Shown: positions 20,922-29,499, counted from the first letter of the stretch. The stretch is DNA of 64,000 bases from Caulobacter sp048541825 (GCF_048541825.1 NZ_CP183332.1:62001-126000); one strand, 5' to 3'. Notes: generated by a model from the letters alone, not told the origin. A program made the numbers and translations.

Positions 20922-21857
20922 GTGTCCACGTCCGCGATCGAACCGGTCTCCTTCACGCTCTACAGCAAAGACTTCGAGGGCTTCTCCCAGGCGCTGGGCG
21001 CCTCGTTCGAGCGCTACGGTTTCGCCGTGCTGTCGGAGTATGACCTGGATCAGGTCCGCATCGACGCGGCCATCTCGGACGCCAAGGCCTTTTTCGCCCT
21101 GCCGGTCGACATCAAGACGCACTATGCCGGCATCAAGGGCGGCGCGCGCGGCTATATCCCGTTCGGCGTCGAGACCGCCAAGGGCGCCACGCACCATGAC
21201 CTGAAGGAGTTCTGGCACATGGGCCGCGACCTGCCGGCCGGTCACCGGTTCCGCGCCACCATGGCCGACAATGTCTGGCCGGCCGAAATTCCGGCCTTCA
21301 AGCATGACGTGTCGTGGTTCTACGGCGCGCTGGACGCCATGGGCGGCAAGGTGCTGGAGGCGATCGCCGTCTATCTGAAGCTGGACAGAAGTTTCTTCAA
21401 GCCGACCATCGAGAACGGCAACAGCGTCCTGCGCCTGCTGCACTATCCGCCGATCCCGATCGACGCCACGGGCGTGCGGGCCGGCGCGCACGGCGACATC
21501 AACACCATCACCCTGCTGATGGGCGCCGAGGAGGGCGGTCTGGAGCTGCTGGACCGCAATGGCGACTGGCTGCCGATCAACCCGCCGCCGGGCTGCATCG
21601 TCGTCAATATCGGCGACATGCTGGAACGCCTGACCAACCACGTCCTGCCCTCGACGATCCACCGCGTGCAGAACCCGCCGCCCGAACGCCGTCACATCCC
21701 GCGCTACTCGACGCCGTTCTTCCTGCACTTTGCGCCGGACTACGAGATCAAGACCCTGCCGGGCTGCGTCACGCCGGAAAACCCGGACCGCTATCCGGAG
21801 TCGATCACCGCTGATGAGTTCCTCCAGCAGCGGCTGCGCGAGATCAAGCTGGCCTAG
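20922..21857 (+). CDS. Fe(II)/2-oxoglutarate dioxygenase, isopenicillin N synthase family
   Basis: This 311-residue enzyme has the N-terminal non-haem dioxygenase domain and a double-stranded beta-helix core. The iron facial triad is His190, Asp192 (AHGDINT) and His247 (STIHRV). The 2-oxoglutarate-binding RxS is Arg261-Ser263 (RYS). The family includes IPNS, ACC oxidase and ethylene-forming enzymes; in bacteria many members have unknown substrates. The start is GTG at 20922, giving the family's MSTS.IEPVSF type N-terminus. A palindrome sits immediately upstream. No biosynthetic neighbours suggest a substrate. Confidence 0.85.
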   Translation: MSTSAIEPVSFTLYSKDFEGFSQALGASFERYGFAVLSEYDLDQVRIDAAISDAKAFFALPVDIKTHYAGIKGGARGYIPFGVETAKGATHHDLKEFWHMGRDLPAGHRFRATMADNVWPAEIPAFKHDVSWFYGALDAMGGKVLEAIAVYLKLDRSFFKPTIENGNSVLRLLHYPPIPIDATGVRAGAHGDINTITLLMGAEEGGLELLDRNGDWLPINPPPGCIVVNIGDMLERLTNHVLPSTIHRVQNPPPERRHIPRYSTPFFLHFAPDYEIKTLPGCVTPENPDRYPESITADEFLQQRLREIKLA

Positions 21858-21869
21858 CTGGCGTACTCT

Positions 21870-22075
21870 TCCCCCTCAGGGGGCGGGCTATTGCCTATGG
21901 CCAAGAACGGTTGTCATCCCGGACGAGCGCGCAGCGCGAAGATCCGGGACCGACGCCTGAGCGCCGCGTTCCAGGTCGGTCCCGGATCGGCGCCCGGCTT
22001 CGCCAGGCTTGTCCGGGATGACAACTTTTTCTGGGCGCAAACTCATATGCGATAGCCCTGCCCGCTAGGGGGGAG
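21870..22075. repeat. Nested palindromic repeats (family 2 element inside an outer inverted repeat)
   Basis: The core is 21911-22024 with perfect 14-base ends TTGTCATCCCGGAC / GTCCGGGATGACAA. Outside it, GGGCTATTGCCTATG (21885-21899) is the imperfect reverse complement of 22044-22058 (13 of 15). Outer C/G-rich arms (CCCCCTCAGGGGG and CTAGGGGGGAGG) resemble family 1 hairpins. A second family 2 copy is at 36971-37070. Confidence 0.8.
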
Positions 22076-22085
22076 GGCCGTGCAG

Positions 22086-23717
22086 TTACTTCGAGATACG
22101 CAGGTTCTGGATCGAGCCGGCGATGGTGTTGAAGACTTCGGTCAATTGCGCCGCGTCGGTGACGTCATAATACTTGTCCGTGCTGGTGGCGCAGGCTTCC
22201 AACACGCTCCGGGAGTGGCTCGAGACACCCACGCCGATTGAATAGATGATCACGCCCTTGGCCTTGGCATTGGCGCAGACCTTGGACTGGCGGCTGTCCA
22301 TCGCGTCGCGCCTTTGCGTGCTACTAGACCCGGCGTCCAGAGCGACGTTTGAGCTGTTCTTCAACCGCTTCTGCCAGACATAGCCATAGCCGCTATAGGT
22401 GGAGTCATTGGGGTTGCTGCTTTCGCTCATGACGTTGTCGCCGTCGGTGAGCAGGACCATGATCTTGCTGACGTTCTTGGTCCCGTAGGCCTGGCCGTCG
22501 GCGAACGGGGCGTTGGGAGAGACCGCGTGCCAGCCCCACATGGCGCCCATGGCGACGTTGGTGTTACCGGTCGCCACCATCTTGTCGAGCTTGGCCTTGA
22601 CCAGGTTGGCGTTGGTGCTGGAGCGAACATTGGTCAGGCGCATCACGTCGGTGATGCCACAGCCTTTGTTGGGTCCGCCGTCATCGTCATCAGCACTGCC
22701 GGTCAGGTGGCTGGTGTCGTACTTCTGGACATTGCCTTGGCGAACGAACCAGCTGTTGGAGGTGGTCTCGTCATCGGTGATGTAGTTGTTGCTGGACGTA
22801 TAATAGGTGGTTCCCCGCCAAGAGCTGCCTGACGGCACCGCATTGGCGTCGGGTTCGTCGGGCGCGAAGAACGGGACGAACATCGTCGCCTTGTTGGAAT
22901 TGGTCGGCGCGGTGTCGGCGATGTCGTAAGGGTCGGGGCGACTCTCAATACAGCCTGTCCAGCTCAACTTCATCTTGTTGAACAGAGCAAAGCGCTCGGT
23001 GTTGGTGTCAAATATGTCATCGCCGTAGGCCGTGGGCAGCGTGCCGGTGATCCAGTTGGCGTTCTGAAAAGTCGACCCTACGTTCACCGTCATCGAAAAC
23101 GGCACGACTGCGATCTTGACCGCGTCCGTGTCCGACGCGCGGGCTGCGGCCCCGCTGAGTACATCGACCAGCGACTTTGAAGCGTCGATCAAGGCGTCGA
23201 TCTTCTTGCCGCCCGAGCCCAGATCATAGTCCATCGAGCCGGTGTTATCGAGCACCAGGGCCACTTCCAGCTTGTTGACCGAGCGCTGCACTTCGGAGCT
23301 GGCGGTCACGGTAGAATTGCCGTTGGTCCACAGGTTGGAGATGATCGGCGTGACGGTCACCGACGCCGCGCCGATAACCTTGTTGCCTGTGCCAGAGGTG
23401 AAGGTGGTGTTGGCAGCCGTCAGGGTCAGGCCCAGGCCGGCCATCTCGGCGGCGAAGGCTGCGTCGCCGACCGTATCGAGCCCCGCATCGGTGGTCGCCG
23501 TCGAGCGGGCGGCCATCAGGGTGGCGGCGTCCAGGGCGTCCTGCAACTGGCGGCGCTGCACGCTGATCCGGTTCATGTCCAGCAGGCCAAAGGCCAGGAT
23601 GGAGATCGGCAGGGCCAGAAAGGCGAACTGCACGGCCACCGCGCCGCGCTCGTCGCCGCGCAAGTGCTTGAAAAGGCCGGCCGAAGCGCGCTTTCGGAAA
23701 TGGAGCACTGCGGCCAT
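22086..23717 (-). CDS. TadE/G-like N-terminus plus von Willebrand A domain protein, copy A
   Basis: The product is 543 residues. Residues about 20-50 (RGAVAVQFAFLALP and the hydrophobic stretch) form the prepilin-like Tad segment of TadE/TadG proteins, which leaves the rest outside the membrane. A vWA domain follows with the MIDAS motif DNTGS and a later LLTDGDN. TadG-type proteins assist Flp pilus assembly, but no flp, cpa or tad genes are in this window. The ATG at 23717 places the Tad segment near the N-terminus. The neighbour at 23876-25348 is a paralogue in the same orientation. Confidence 0.82.
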   Translation of the reverse strand: MAAVLHFRKRASAGLFKHLRGDERGAVAVQFAFLALPISILAFGLLDMNRISVQRRQLQDALDAATLMAARSTATTDAGLDTVGDAAFAAEMAGLGLTLTAANTTFTSGTGNKVIGAASVTVTPIISNLWTNGNSTVTASSEVQRSVNKLEVALVLDNTGSMDYDLGSGGKKIDALIDASKSLVDVLSGAAARASDTDAVKIAVVPFSMTVNVGSTFQNANWITGTLPTAYGDDIFDTNTERFALFNKMKLSWTGCIESRPDPYDIADTAPTNSNKATMFVPFFAPDEPDANAVPSGSSWRGTTYYTSSNNYITDDETTSNSWFVRQGNVQKYDTSHLTGSADDDDGGPNKGCGITDVMRLTNVRSSTNANLVKAKLDKMVATGNTNVAMGAMWGWHAVSPNAPFADGQAYGTKNVSKIMVLLTDGDNVMSESSNPNDSTYSGYGYVWQKRLKNSSNVALDAGSSSTQRRDAMDSRQSKVCANAKAKGVIIYSIGVGVSSHSRSVLEACATSTDKYYDVTDAAQLTEVFNTIAGSIQNLRISK

Positions 23718-23875
23718 CCTGCAACGATTTACCCAAAGTGGGTTAAACTGGTGAACAGTTGGCAAACTTTGATGGTGACCTGGAAACTTGCCTGGCCGCT
23801 GCGGGCATCCCTTGAGGCTCCGAACACGCCCCATCGGACGCGTTGGGATTTGCTCGTGCGGATCCTGCCCTAGAT

Positions 23876-25348
23876 CTATTTCGCGATATAAAGACTACGT
23901 AGGGCGTCCGCGATATCCTGGAAGGCTTTCAGAAGATTGGCAGTGTCTGTGGCGTCGAAATAATGGCTTTCATCGGTGGCGCAGGTTTTTAAAATATTCT
24001 TGATGCCGGTGTCGGTGACATTGAAGGCAACGGTGAACACCTCAATTTTCTGGGCCTTGATGTTGGCGCAGAGTTCAGCCGTATAGGTGTTGGCCTGGGT
24101 TGCCGGGCTGCTGGGGTTGGGCGACGGCGAGACGTCGTGTCGCCCATTGCCGGCGTTCATCAGCTTGGAGTTCGCGCCGTCGGTCATCAGCACCATGGCC
24201 TTGCGCGGCTTGCGGTTCAGACCCGTGCTGTCATAGGCGGCGGCGTCGGTCAGGGGCTGGGCTGCGGACAGCATGTTGAAGCCCCAGGCCAGGCCGGACG
24301 GAATATAGGTGTCGCCGGTGGCGGTCAGCGCCGTGATCGCCGCCTTGACCGTCGACACCGTGCTGGTCAGGCGCGTGAAGGGCGTCGCACAGGTCAGGTT
24401 CATGAAACCGGGATAGACCCGCAGCGGGTCGGTATCATTGACGTTCTTGGGATAGGCGGGCGAGCCGACGCAGCCGTAGAACTTGTAGGTGTTGGTGGTC
24501 ACCTTGTCAGCCGTACAGGTGGTCACCGGCGTGATCGGCGTCGTGACACAATTGATCGACCGGCTGCAGGTTGAGGAATAGGGCACGCCGTCGGTGTATT
24601 TGGTGCAGGCATAGGTCTGGGTCTGGCAGGTGGTCTTGGTAGAGACCGTTGTGCAGGTCCCCTTGGTGGTGGTCGTCGTGGTGTAGTCGGCCGGAACGTT
24701 GATCCAGCTCTGGTTGCGGTTGGCGATGCCGACATTGACGTACTGGCCGAATGGCACGACGCCGATCTTCACATTGGCAGCGCTATCGGCCGTGAGCTTG
24801 TCGACCAACGAGGTCGCGGCGGTTTTCAGGGTCGTCAGCTTGGCGCCGGCCATTGAGCCGGTGGTGTCCAGCACCATGACCAGTTCGACCGGCGCGTCCT
24901 GGCCCCGCTTCACCGTCGTCTGCGCCGTTACGGAGACGTCGGCATTGGTCCAGAGATTGGCGATGATCGGCTTCAGGTCGGACTTTACCGTGCCGATGAC
25001 CGAATTGTCCGCGCCGCCCTTGAAGGTCGAGTCGCTGGCGGCAACGGTGATGCCAAGCCCGGCAATCTCCGCCGCAAAGGCGGCGTCGCCGATGGTGTCG
25101 ATCTGGGCGTCGGTGGTGGCGTTGGCCCGGGCGGCGAAAAGGGTCGAGGCATCCAGGGCGTCTTGCAACTGCTGGCGTTGGATACTCACCCTATTCATGT
25201 CCAGCAGGCCAAAGCCAAGCAGGGCGATCGGCAGGGCCAGAAAGGCGAACTGCACCGCGACCGCGCCGCTTTGGCTGGCCCGCAGGCGACGGCCGAGCCG
25301 GCGAAGGGCGTCGCGCGGCGACGGGAAAAGGCAGCGTTGACCGCTCAT
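23876..25348 (-). CDS. TadE/G-like plus von Willebrand A domain protein, copy B with Cys/Thr-rich insert
   Basis: This 490-residue paralogue of the next gene downstream shares the Tad-like N-terminus almost word for word (GAVAVQFAFLALPI, then DMNRVSIQRQQLQDALDA). The vWA MIDAS is DTTGSM and the acidic loop LMTDGAN. Unlike copy A, the domain is interrupted by a Thr/Cys-rich segment (coded by about 24380-24680) with eight cysteines, suggestive of disulfide-stabilised extracellular loops. The last residues (ADALRSLYIAK) match the end of copy A (QNLRISK). Probably exported and cell-surface or pilus associated. Confidence 0.82.
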   Translation of the reverse strand: MSGQRCLFPSPRDALRRLGRRLRASQSGAVAVQFAFLALPIALLGFGLLDMNRVSIQRQQLQDALDASTLFAARANATTDAQIDTIGDAAFAAEIAGLGITVAASDSTFKGGADNSVIGTVKSDLKPIIANLWTNADVSVTAQTTVKRGQDAPVELVMVLDTTGSMAGAKLTTLKTAATSLVDKLTADSAANVKIGVVPFGQYVNVGIANRNQSWINVPADYTTTTTTKGTCTTVSTKTTCQTQTYACTKYTDGVPYSSTCSRSINCVTTPITPVTTCTADKVTTNTYKFYGCVGSPAYPKNVNDTDPLRVYPGFMNLTCATPFTRLTSTVSTVKAAITALTATGDTYIPSGLAWGFNMLSAAQPLTDAAAYDSTGLNRKPRKAMVLMTDGANSKLMNAGNGRHDVSPSPNPSSPATQANTYTAELCANIKAQKIEVFTVAFNVTDTGIKNILKTCATDESHYFDATDTANLLKAFQDIADALRSLYIAK

Positions 25349-25475
25349 GGCGAATATCCCGACGGATTGACTCGGTCAGCTATGCCCCGATGTTCGTATA
25401 CAATCCGCCAACATTGAGCCGACCCCGGCCCAGGGCAGCTTCGACAAGCGCGTCGCCGAGCGCTAAACAGCGCCC

Positions 25476-26213
25476 ATGCCGTTCACCGCCACCGTCATGA
25501 CCATGTTCCCTGAGGCCTTTCCCGGCCCGCTCGGCGTCTCGATGATCGGGACCGCCTGGAAGGAAGAAGACCTGTGGCGATTGGAAACACTGGACATTCG
25601 GCCCTTTTCCAAGGATAAGCGCGGCTTCCTCGACGACACCCCTGCGGGTGGCGGCGCGGGAGCGGTACTCAAAGCGGACGTCATCGCCGCCGCGCTGGAT
25701 AGCGTGGAGGTCGGTGGGCGGCCGCTTTTGTACATGAGCGCCCGGGGTCGGCCCCTGACCCAGGCGCGTGTTCGACAGTGGAGCGAGGCGCCCGGGATCA
25801 TCGTCCTGTGCGGCCGTTTCGAGGGGGTGGACCAGCGGGTGCTCGACGCCCGGGGGTTCGAGGAGGTCTCGGTCGGAGACGCGGTGCTCGCCGGTGGCGA
25901 GGCGGCGGCGATGGTCGTGATCGAGGCGTGTGTTCGACTTGCCCCGGGGGTTCTGGGGAACATCGAGAGCACGCTGGAAGAAAGCTTCGAGGACGGTCTC
26001 CTCGAGCATCCGCAATATACGCGACCGCGGACGTTCGAAGGACTGGATATCCCCGAGGTGCTGCTGTCTGGCGATCACAAGCGGATCAACCAGTGGCGCA
26101 ACAGTATGCGTGAAGAGACGACACGCGAGCGGCGGCCCGATCTTTGGGAAGCGCATCTCGCCAATCAACAGGCAAAAGGCGGCCCGACCAAGGGTAAGCC
26201 CAAAGGAGACTGA
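25476..26213 (+). CDS. trmD: tRNA (guanine-37-N1)-methyltransferase TrmD
   Basis: This 245-residue SPOUT methyltransferase places m1G37 next to the anticodon of Leu, Pro and Arg tRNAs using S-adenosylmethionine. The motifs GRFEGVDQRV, VGDAVLAGGEAA (the knot), LEHPQYTRP and VLLSGDHKRI are all present. It precedes rplS by four bases, as in many bacteria, but rpsP and rimM are missing upstream: the position is taken by the reverse-strand TadG-like genes. Confidence 0.96.
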   Translation: MPFTATVMTMFPEAFPGPLGVSMIGTAWKEEDLWRLETLDIRPFSKDKRGFLDDTPAGGGAGAVLKADVIAAALDSVEVGGRPLLYMSARGRPLTQARVRQWSEAPGIIVLCGRFEGVDQRVLDARGFEEVSVGDAVLAGGEAAAMVVIEACVRLAPGVLGNIESTLEESFEDGLLEHPQYTRPRTFEGLDIPEVLLSGDHKRINQWRNSMREETTRERRPDLWEAHLANQQAKGGPTKGKPKGD

Positions 26214-26217
26214 GACC

Positions 26218-26610
26218 ATGGCGATCAACATCATCAAGCAACTCGAGCAGGAAGAATCTGCGCGTCTGCTGGCCGTCCGGGCGATCCCCGACTTCCAGGC
26301 CGGCGACACCCTGCGCGTCAACGTGAAGATCAAGGAAGGCGAGCGCGAACGCGTTCAGGCCTACGAGGGCGTCTGCATCGCCCGCTCGGGCGCCGGCATC
26401 CATGAGAGCTTCACGGTCCGCAAGATCTCGTTCGGCGAAGGCGTGGAGCGTCTGTTCCCGCTGCTGTCGCCCAACATCGAAAGCATCGAAGTCAAGCGTC
26501 GCGGCGTCGTCCGTCGCGCCAAGCTCTACTACCTGCGCGACCGTCGCGGTAAGTCGGCGCGCATCGCCGAACGCCAGACGATCCGCAAGGAAAAGGGCGC
26601 CGCCGAATAG
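26218..26610 (+). CDS. rplS: 50S ribosomal protein L19
   Basis: This 130-residue protein bridges the large and small subunits (bridge B8). FQAGDTLRVNVKIKEGERERVQAYEG, VRKISFGEGVER and RRAKLYYLRDRRGKSARI are diagnostic. The ATG at 26218 follows AAAGGAGAC. It is the last gene of the trmD-rplS unit, which ends in a clear terminator 25 bases after the stop. Confidence 0.98.
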   Translation: MAINIIKQLEQEESARLLAVRAIPDFQAGDTLRVNVKIKEGERERVQAYEGVCIARSGAGIHESFTVRKISFGEGVERLFPLLSPNIESIEVKRRGVVRRAKLYYLRDRRGKSARIAERQTIRKEKGAAE

Positions 26611-26634
26611 GCTGCCCTTCCTGCGACCTGAACG

Positions 26635-26665
26635 AGGCCCCGGTGGAAACGCCGGGGCCTTTTTC
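26635..26665 (+). terminator. Rho-independent terminator after rplS
   Basis: AGGCCCCGG, eight-base loop, CCGGGGCCT followed by TTTTC. Confidence 0.92.
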
Positions 26666-27005
26666 TTTGCCTCGTTTTCTGTCCCGGTCTCGACCCATCT
26701 GGGCGAGATCGCTCTTTAGTGCGGTCGCACGCTTCTTGACAGAACCCGTCTTTGGGCTGACCGTCGTGTTACCCCCACCGCTCAGGCGACGGGGTTTCAG
26801 ACCGCTCCCTTCCAGGGTGTGGCCGGTTTCAAGGACCTCAGGTCTCGAAACCAAATGACAACAGGGCGCGCTCCCATGTCTCACGCGAGCGGGGCGCGCC
26901 CATTCTTGTTCTGCGACGTCGCCAGTCGGCCACGCCCGGCAAGAAATTGTCGCCAGCCCGGCCCGGGACTGGATTTTCACGCATGATCCGCCCTATATCC
27001 CCGCC
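26666..27005 (+). other. Upstream region of leuC, no gene seen
   Basis: About 340 bases with no convincing gene. It contains a TTGACA (26736-26741) with no good -10, and a hairpin GGGCGCGC (26864-26871) / GCGCGCCC (26894-26901) followed by ATTCTTGTTCTG that could attenuate transcription before leuC. I looked for a leucine-rich leader peptide and did not find one. Confidence 0.3.
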
Positions 27006-28442
27006 ATGTCCGGCAAAACCCTTTACGACAAGATCTGGGACGCCCACGTCGTCAGCGAGGCTGATGGTGAAGCGATCCTCTATATCGACCTGCACCTGAT
27101 CCACGAGGTGACCACCCCGCAGGCCTTCGCCGGCCTGCGCGCGGCCGGTCGCAAGGTTCGCCGTCCCGACCGCACCCTGGCCGTGGCCGATCACAATATC
27201 CCCACCGAGGGCCAGGCCCTGGGGGTCGACGCTGTCGCCGACGAAGAGGCCCGCCTGCAGCTGCAGACCCTGGCCCGCAACGTCAAGGACAACGGCATCG
27301 AGTTCTTCCCGATGGGCGACATCCGCAACGGCATCGTCCACGTGGTCGGTCCCGAGCAGGGCCGCACCCAGCCGGGCATGACCATCGTCTGCGGCGACAG
27401 CCACACCTCGACCCACGGCGCCTTCGGGGCCCTGGCCCACGGCATCGGCACGTCGGAAGTCGAGCACGTCCTGGCCACCCAGACCCTGCGCCAGAAGAAG
27501 TCCAGCAACATGCTGGTCCGCGTCGACGGCCAGCTAGGCCCCGGCGTCACCGGCAAGGACATCGCCCTGGCCGTGATCGGCGAGATCGGCACCGCCGGCG
27601 GCACCGGCTATGTCATCGAGTTCGCCGGCGAGGCCATCTCGGCCCTGTCGATGGAAGGCCGCATGACCCTGTGCAACCTGACCATCGAGGGCGGCGCCAA
27701 GGCCGGTCTGATCGCGCCCGATGAGAAGACCTACGCCTATATCCAGGGCAAGCCCGCCGCCCCCAAGGGCGCGGCCTGGCAGATGGCCCAAAATCACTGG
27801 AAGAGCTTCTTCAGCGATCCCGACGCCGTCTTCGACCGCACCGTGACGATCGACGCCTCGACCCTGGTCCCGATGGTCACCTGGGGCACCAGCCCCGAGG
27901 ACGTGATCCCGGTGACCGGCAATGTGCCCGACCCCGAAAGCTTCGCCACCCCCGACAAGCGCGCCGCCGCCCACCGGGCCCTGGACTATATGGGCCTGAC
28001 CGCCGGCCAGCCGATCAGTGAGGCGCGTATCGACCGCGTCTTCATCGGCTCCTGCACCAACAGCCGGATCGAAGACATGCGCGCCGCCGCCGCCGTGGTG
28101 CAGGAAGCCTTCCTGCACGGCCGGCTGGTCGCCGACCACGTCACGGCCATGGTCGTGCCGGGCTCGGGCCTGGTCAAGGAACAGGCCGAGGAAGAGGGCC
28201 TGGACGCCATCTTCAAGGCTGCGGGCTTTGACTGGCGTGAGCCGGGCTGCTCGATGTGCCTGGCCATGAACCCCGACAAGCTGGAGCCGGGCGAGCGCTG
28301 CGCCTCGACCAGCAACCGCAATTTCGAAGGCCGCCAGGGCCGCGCCGGCCGCACCCACCTGGTCTCGCCGGCCATGGCGGCGGCGGCGGCCATCGCCGGC
28401 CATCTGGTCGATGTGCGCACCTTCCTCGAGGAGACCGTCTGA
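27006..28442 (+). CDS. leuC: 3-isopropylmalate dehydratase large subunit
   Basis: This 478-residue aconitase-family protein isomerises 2-isopropylmalate to 3-isopropylmalate in leucine synthesis. The [4Fe-4S] ligands are C350 (in GSCTNS), C415 and C418 (in GCSMCLAMN). CGDSHTSTHGAFGALA and the TSNRNFEGRQG active-site segment are typical. Its TGA shares one base with the leuD ATG, so the subunits are translationally coupled. Confidence 0.97.
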   Translation: MSGKTLYDKIWDAHVVSEADGEAILYIDLHLIHEVTTPQAFAGLRAAGRKVRRPDRTLAVADHNIPTEGQALGVDAVADEEARLQLQTLARNVKDNGIEFFPMGDIRNGIVHVVGPEQGRTQPGMTIVCGDSHTSTHGAFGALAHGIGTSEVEHVLATQTLRQKKSSNMLVRVDGQLGPGVTGKDIALAVIGEIGTAGGTGYVIEFAGEAISALSMEGRMTLCNLTIEGGAKAGLIAPDEKTYAYIQGKPAAPKGAAWQMAQNHWKSFFSDPDAVFDRTVTIDASTLVPMVTWGTSPEDVIPVTGNVPDPESFATPDKRAAAHRALDYMGLTAGQPISEARIDRVFIGSCTNSRIEDMRAAAAVVQEAFLHGRLVADHVTAMVVPGSGLVKEQAEEEGLDAIFKAAGFDWREPGCSMCLAMNPDKLEPGERCASTSNRNFEGRQGRAGRTHLVSPAMAAAAAIAGHLVDVRTFLEETV

Positions 28443-29050
28443 TGCAGGCCTTCACCCGCCTCGACGGCCGCGCGGTCCCGCTGTCGCTGGCCAATATCGA
28501 CACCGACCAGATCATCCCCAAACAGTTCCTGAAAACCGTGGAGCGCGAGGGGCTGGCCAAGGGCCTGTTCTACGACTTCCGCTTCGACGGCGAGGGCAAG
28601 CCGATCGACGACTTCGTCCTGAACCGGCCGGAGTACAAGGGCGCCAGCGTGATGATCGCCGGCGACAATTTCGGCTGCGGCTCGTCGCGCGAGCACGCCC
28701 CCTGGGCGCTGATGGACTTCGGGATCATGTGCGTGATCTCGACCAGCTTCGCCGACATCTTCAACAACAACTGCTTCAACAACGGCCTGCTGCCGGTGGT
28801 GCTGGCGCCCGAGGAGATCGCCGTCCTGATGGACGAGGCCAAGGGCGGCAACCACATGGTCAGCATCGACCTCGAGGCCCAGACCGTGATCTCGCCCTCG
28901 GGCAAGACCTTCGCCTTCCAGATCGATCCGGTGCGCAAGGACAAGATGCTGCGCGGCCTGGACTTCATCGGCGAGACGATGATGCACGGCGCCGACATCG
29001 ACCAGTATGAGAGCAAGCGGGCGATCAGCGAGCCCTGGCTGGAAGTGTAG
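28442..29050 (+). CDS. leuD: 3-isopropylmalate dehydratase small subunit
   Basis: This 202-residue swivelling domain completes the isomerase with LeuC. IDTDQIIPKQFLK, GDNFGCGSSREHAPWAL and FNNNCFNNGLLPV are the family signatures. The start overlaps leuC by one base. A C/G-rich palindromic repeat begins a few bases after the stop. Confidence 0.97.
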   Translation: MQAFTRLDGRAVPLSLANIDTDQIIPKQFLKTVEREGLAKGLFYDFRFDGEGKPIDDFVLNRPEYKGASVMIAGDNFGCGSSREHAPWALMDFGIMCVISTSFADIFNNNCFNNGLLPVVLAPEEIAVLMDEAKGGNHMVSIDLEAQTVISPSGKTFAFQIDPVRKDKMLRGLDFIGETMMHGADIDQYESKRAISEPWLEV

Positions 29051-29055
29051 CACTC

Positions 29056-29185
29056 TTCCCTCCCCCTTGGATGGGGGAGGGGCAGGGGTGGGGGTGACAC
29101 CGCCGGCGGGCCTCGGCTCGGCTGCGCTACATCCTGAACCTCTTTCACCCCCATCCCCGCCCTTCCCCCATCGAGGGGGAAGGGA
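29056..29185. repeat. Large palindromic repeat between leuD and the ABM gene
   Basis: The arms GGGGGAGGGG-CAGGGGTGGGGGTGA and TCACCCCCATCCCC-GCCCTTCCCCC form one long inverted repeat, with small hairpins at each base (CTCCCCCTTGGATGGGGGAG and CTTCCCCCATCGAGGGGGAAG). The right base (GGGAGAGA) lies where the ribosome binding site of the next gene should be. Confidence 0.8.
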
Positions 29186-29197
29186 GAGACTGAACCC

Positions 29198-29499
29198 ATG
29201 ACCCTCATCCTCGCCGGCACCGTCCGCATTGCCCCCGAACGCCTGGCCGAGCTGCGCCCGCACCTGCGTGCCCAGGTCGAGGCCACGCGCCAGGAGCCGG
29301 GCTGCCTGGACTATGCCCTGACCGAAGACCCGCTCGATCCCGGCCTGATCCGGGTCTATGAGCACTTCACCGACAAGCCGCCCTGGCCTTCCACCGCGCC
29401 ACGCCGCACATGGCGACCTGGCGGGCGGCCTGCGCGGCGCTGGGCACCTATGGCCGTGACCTGTCGTCGTTCGACGTTTCTGACTACCGCAAGATCTAG
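29198..29499 (+). pseudogene. Antibiotic biosynthesis monooxygenase (ABM) domain gene with frameshift
   Basis: Frame 1 from the ATG reads MTLILAGTVRIAPERLAELRP and continues to YEHFTDK (codons up to 29377), the first two thirds of an ABM/quinol-monooxygenase-like ferredoxin-fold domain of about 100 residues. From there the original frame runs into a composition-driven tail, whereas the frame shifted by one base continues the family sequence (AALAFHRATPHM, then FDVSDYRKI) and stops at 29499, eleven bases before leuB. Restoring one G at about 29377 (AAG-GCC-GCC) would give one intact protein. Either a recent inactivation or a base-calling error. Confidence 0.75.

Noticed and set aside
22086..23717. 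Conclusion that copy A belongs to a Flp/Tad pilus operon
   Set aside because: No tad, cpa or flp gene lies in the window, so only domain similarity can be claimed.
26666..27005. Leucine attenuator with leader peptide
   Set aside because: No reading frame with clustered leucine codons precedes the hairpin.
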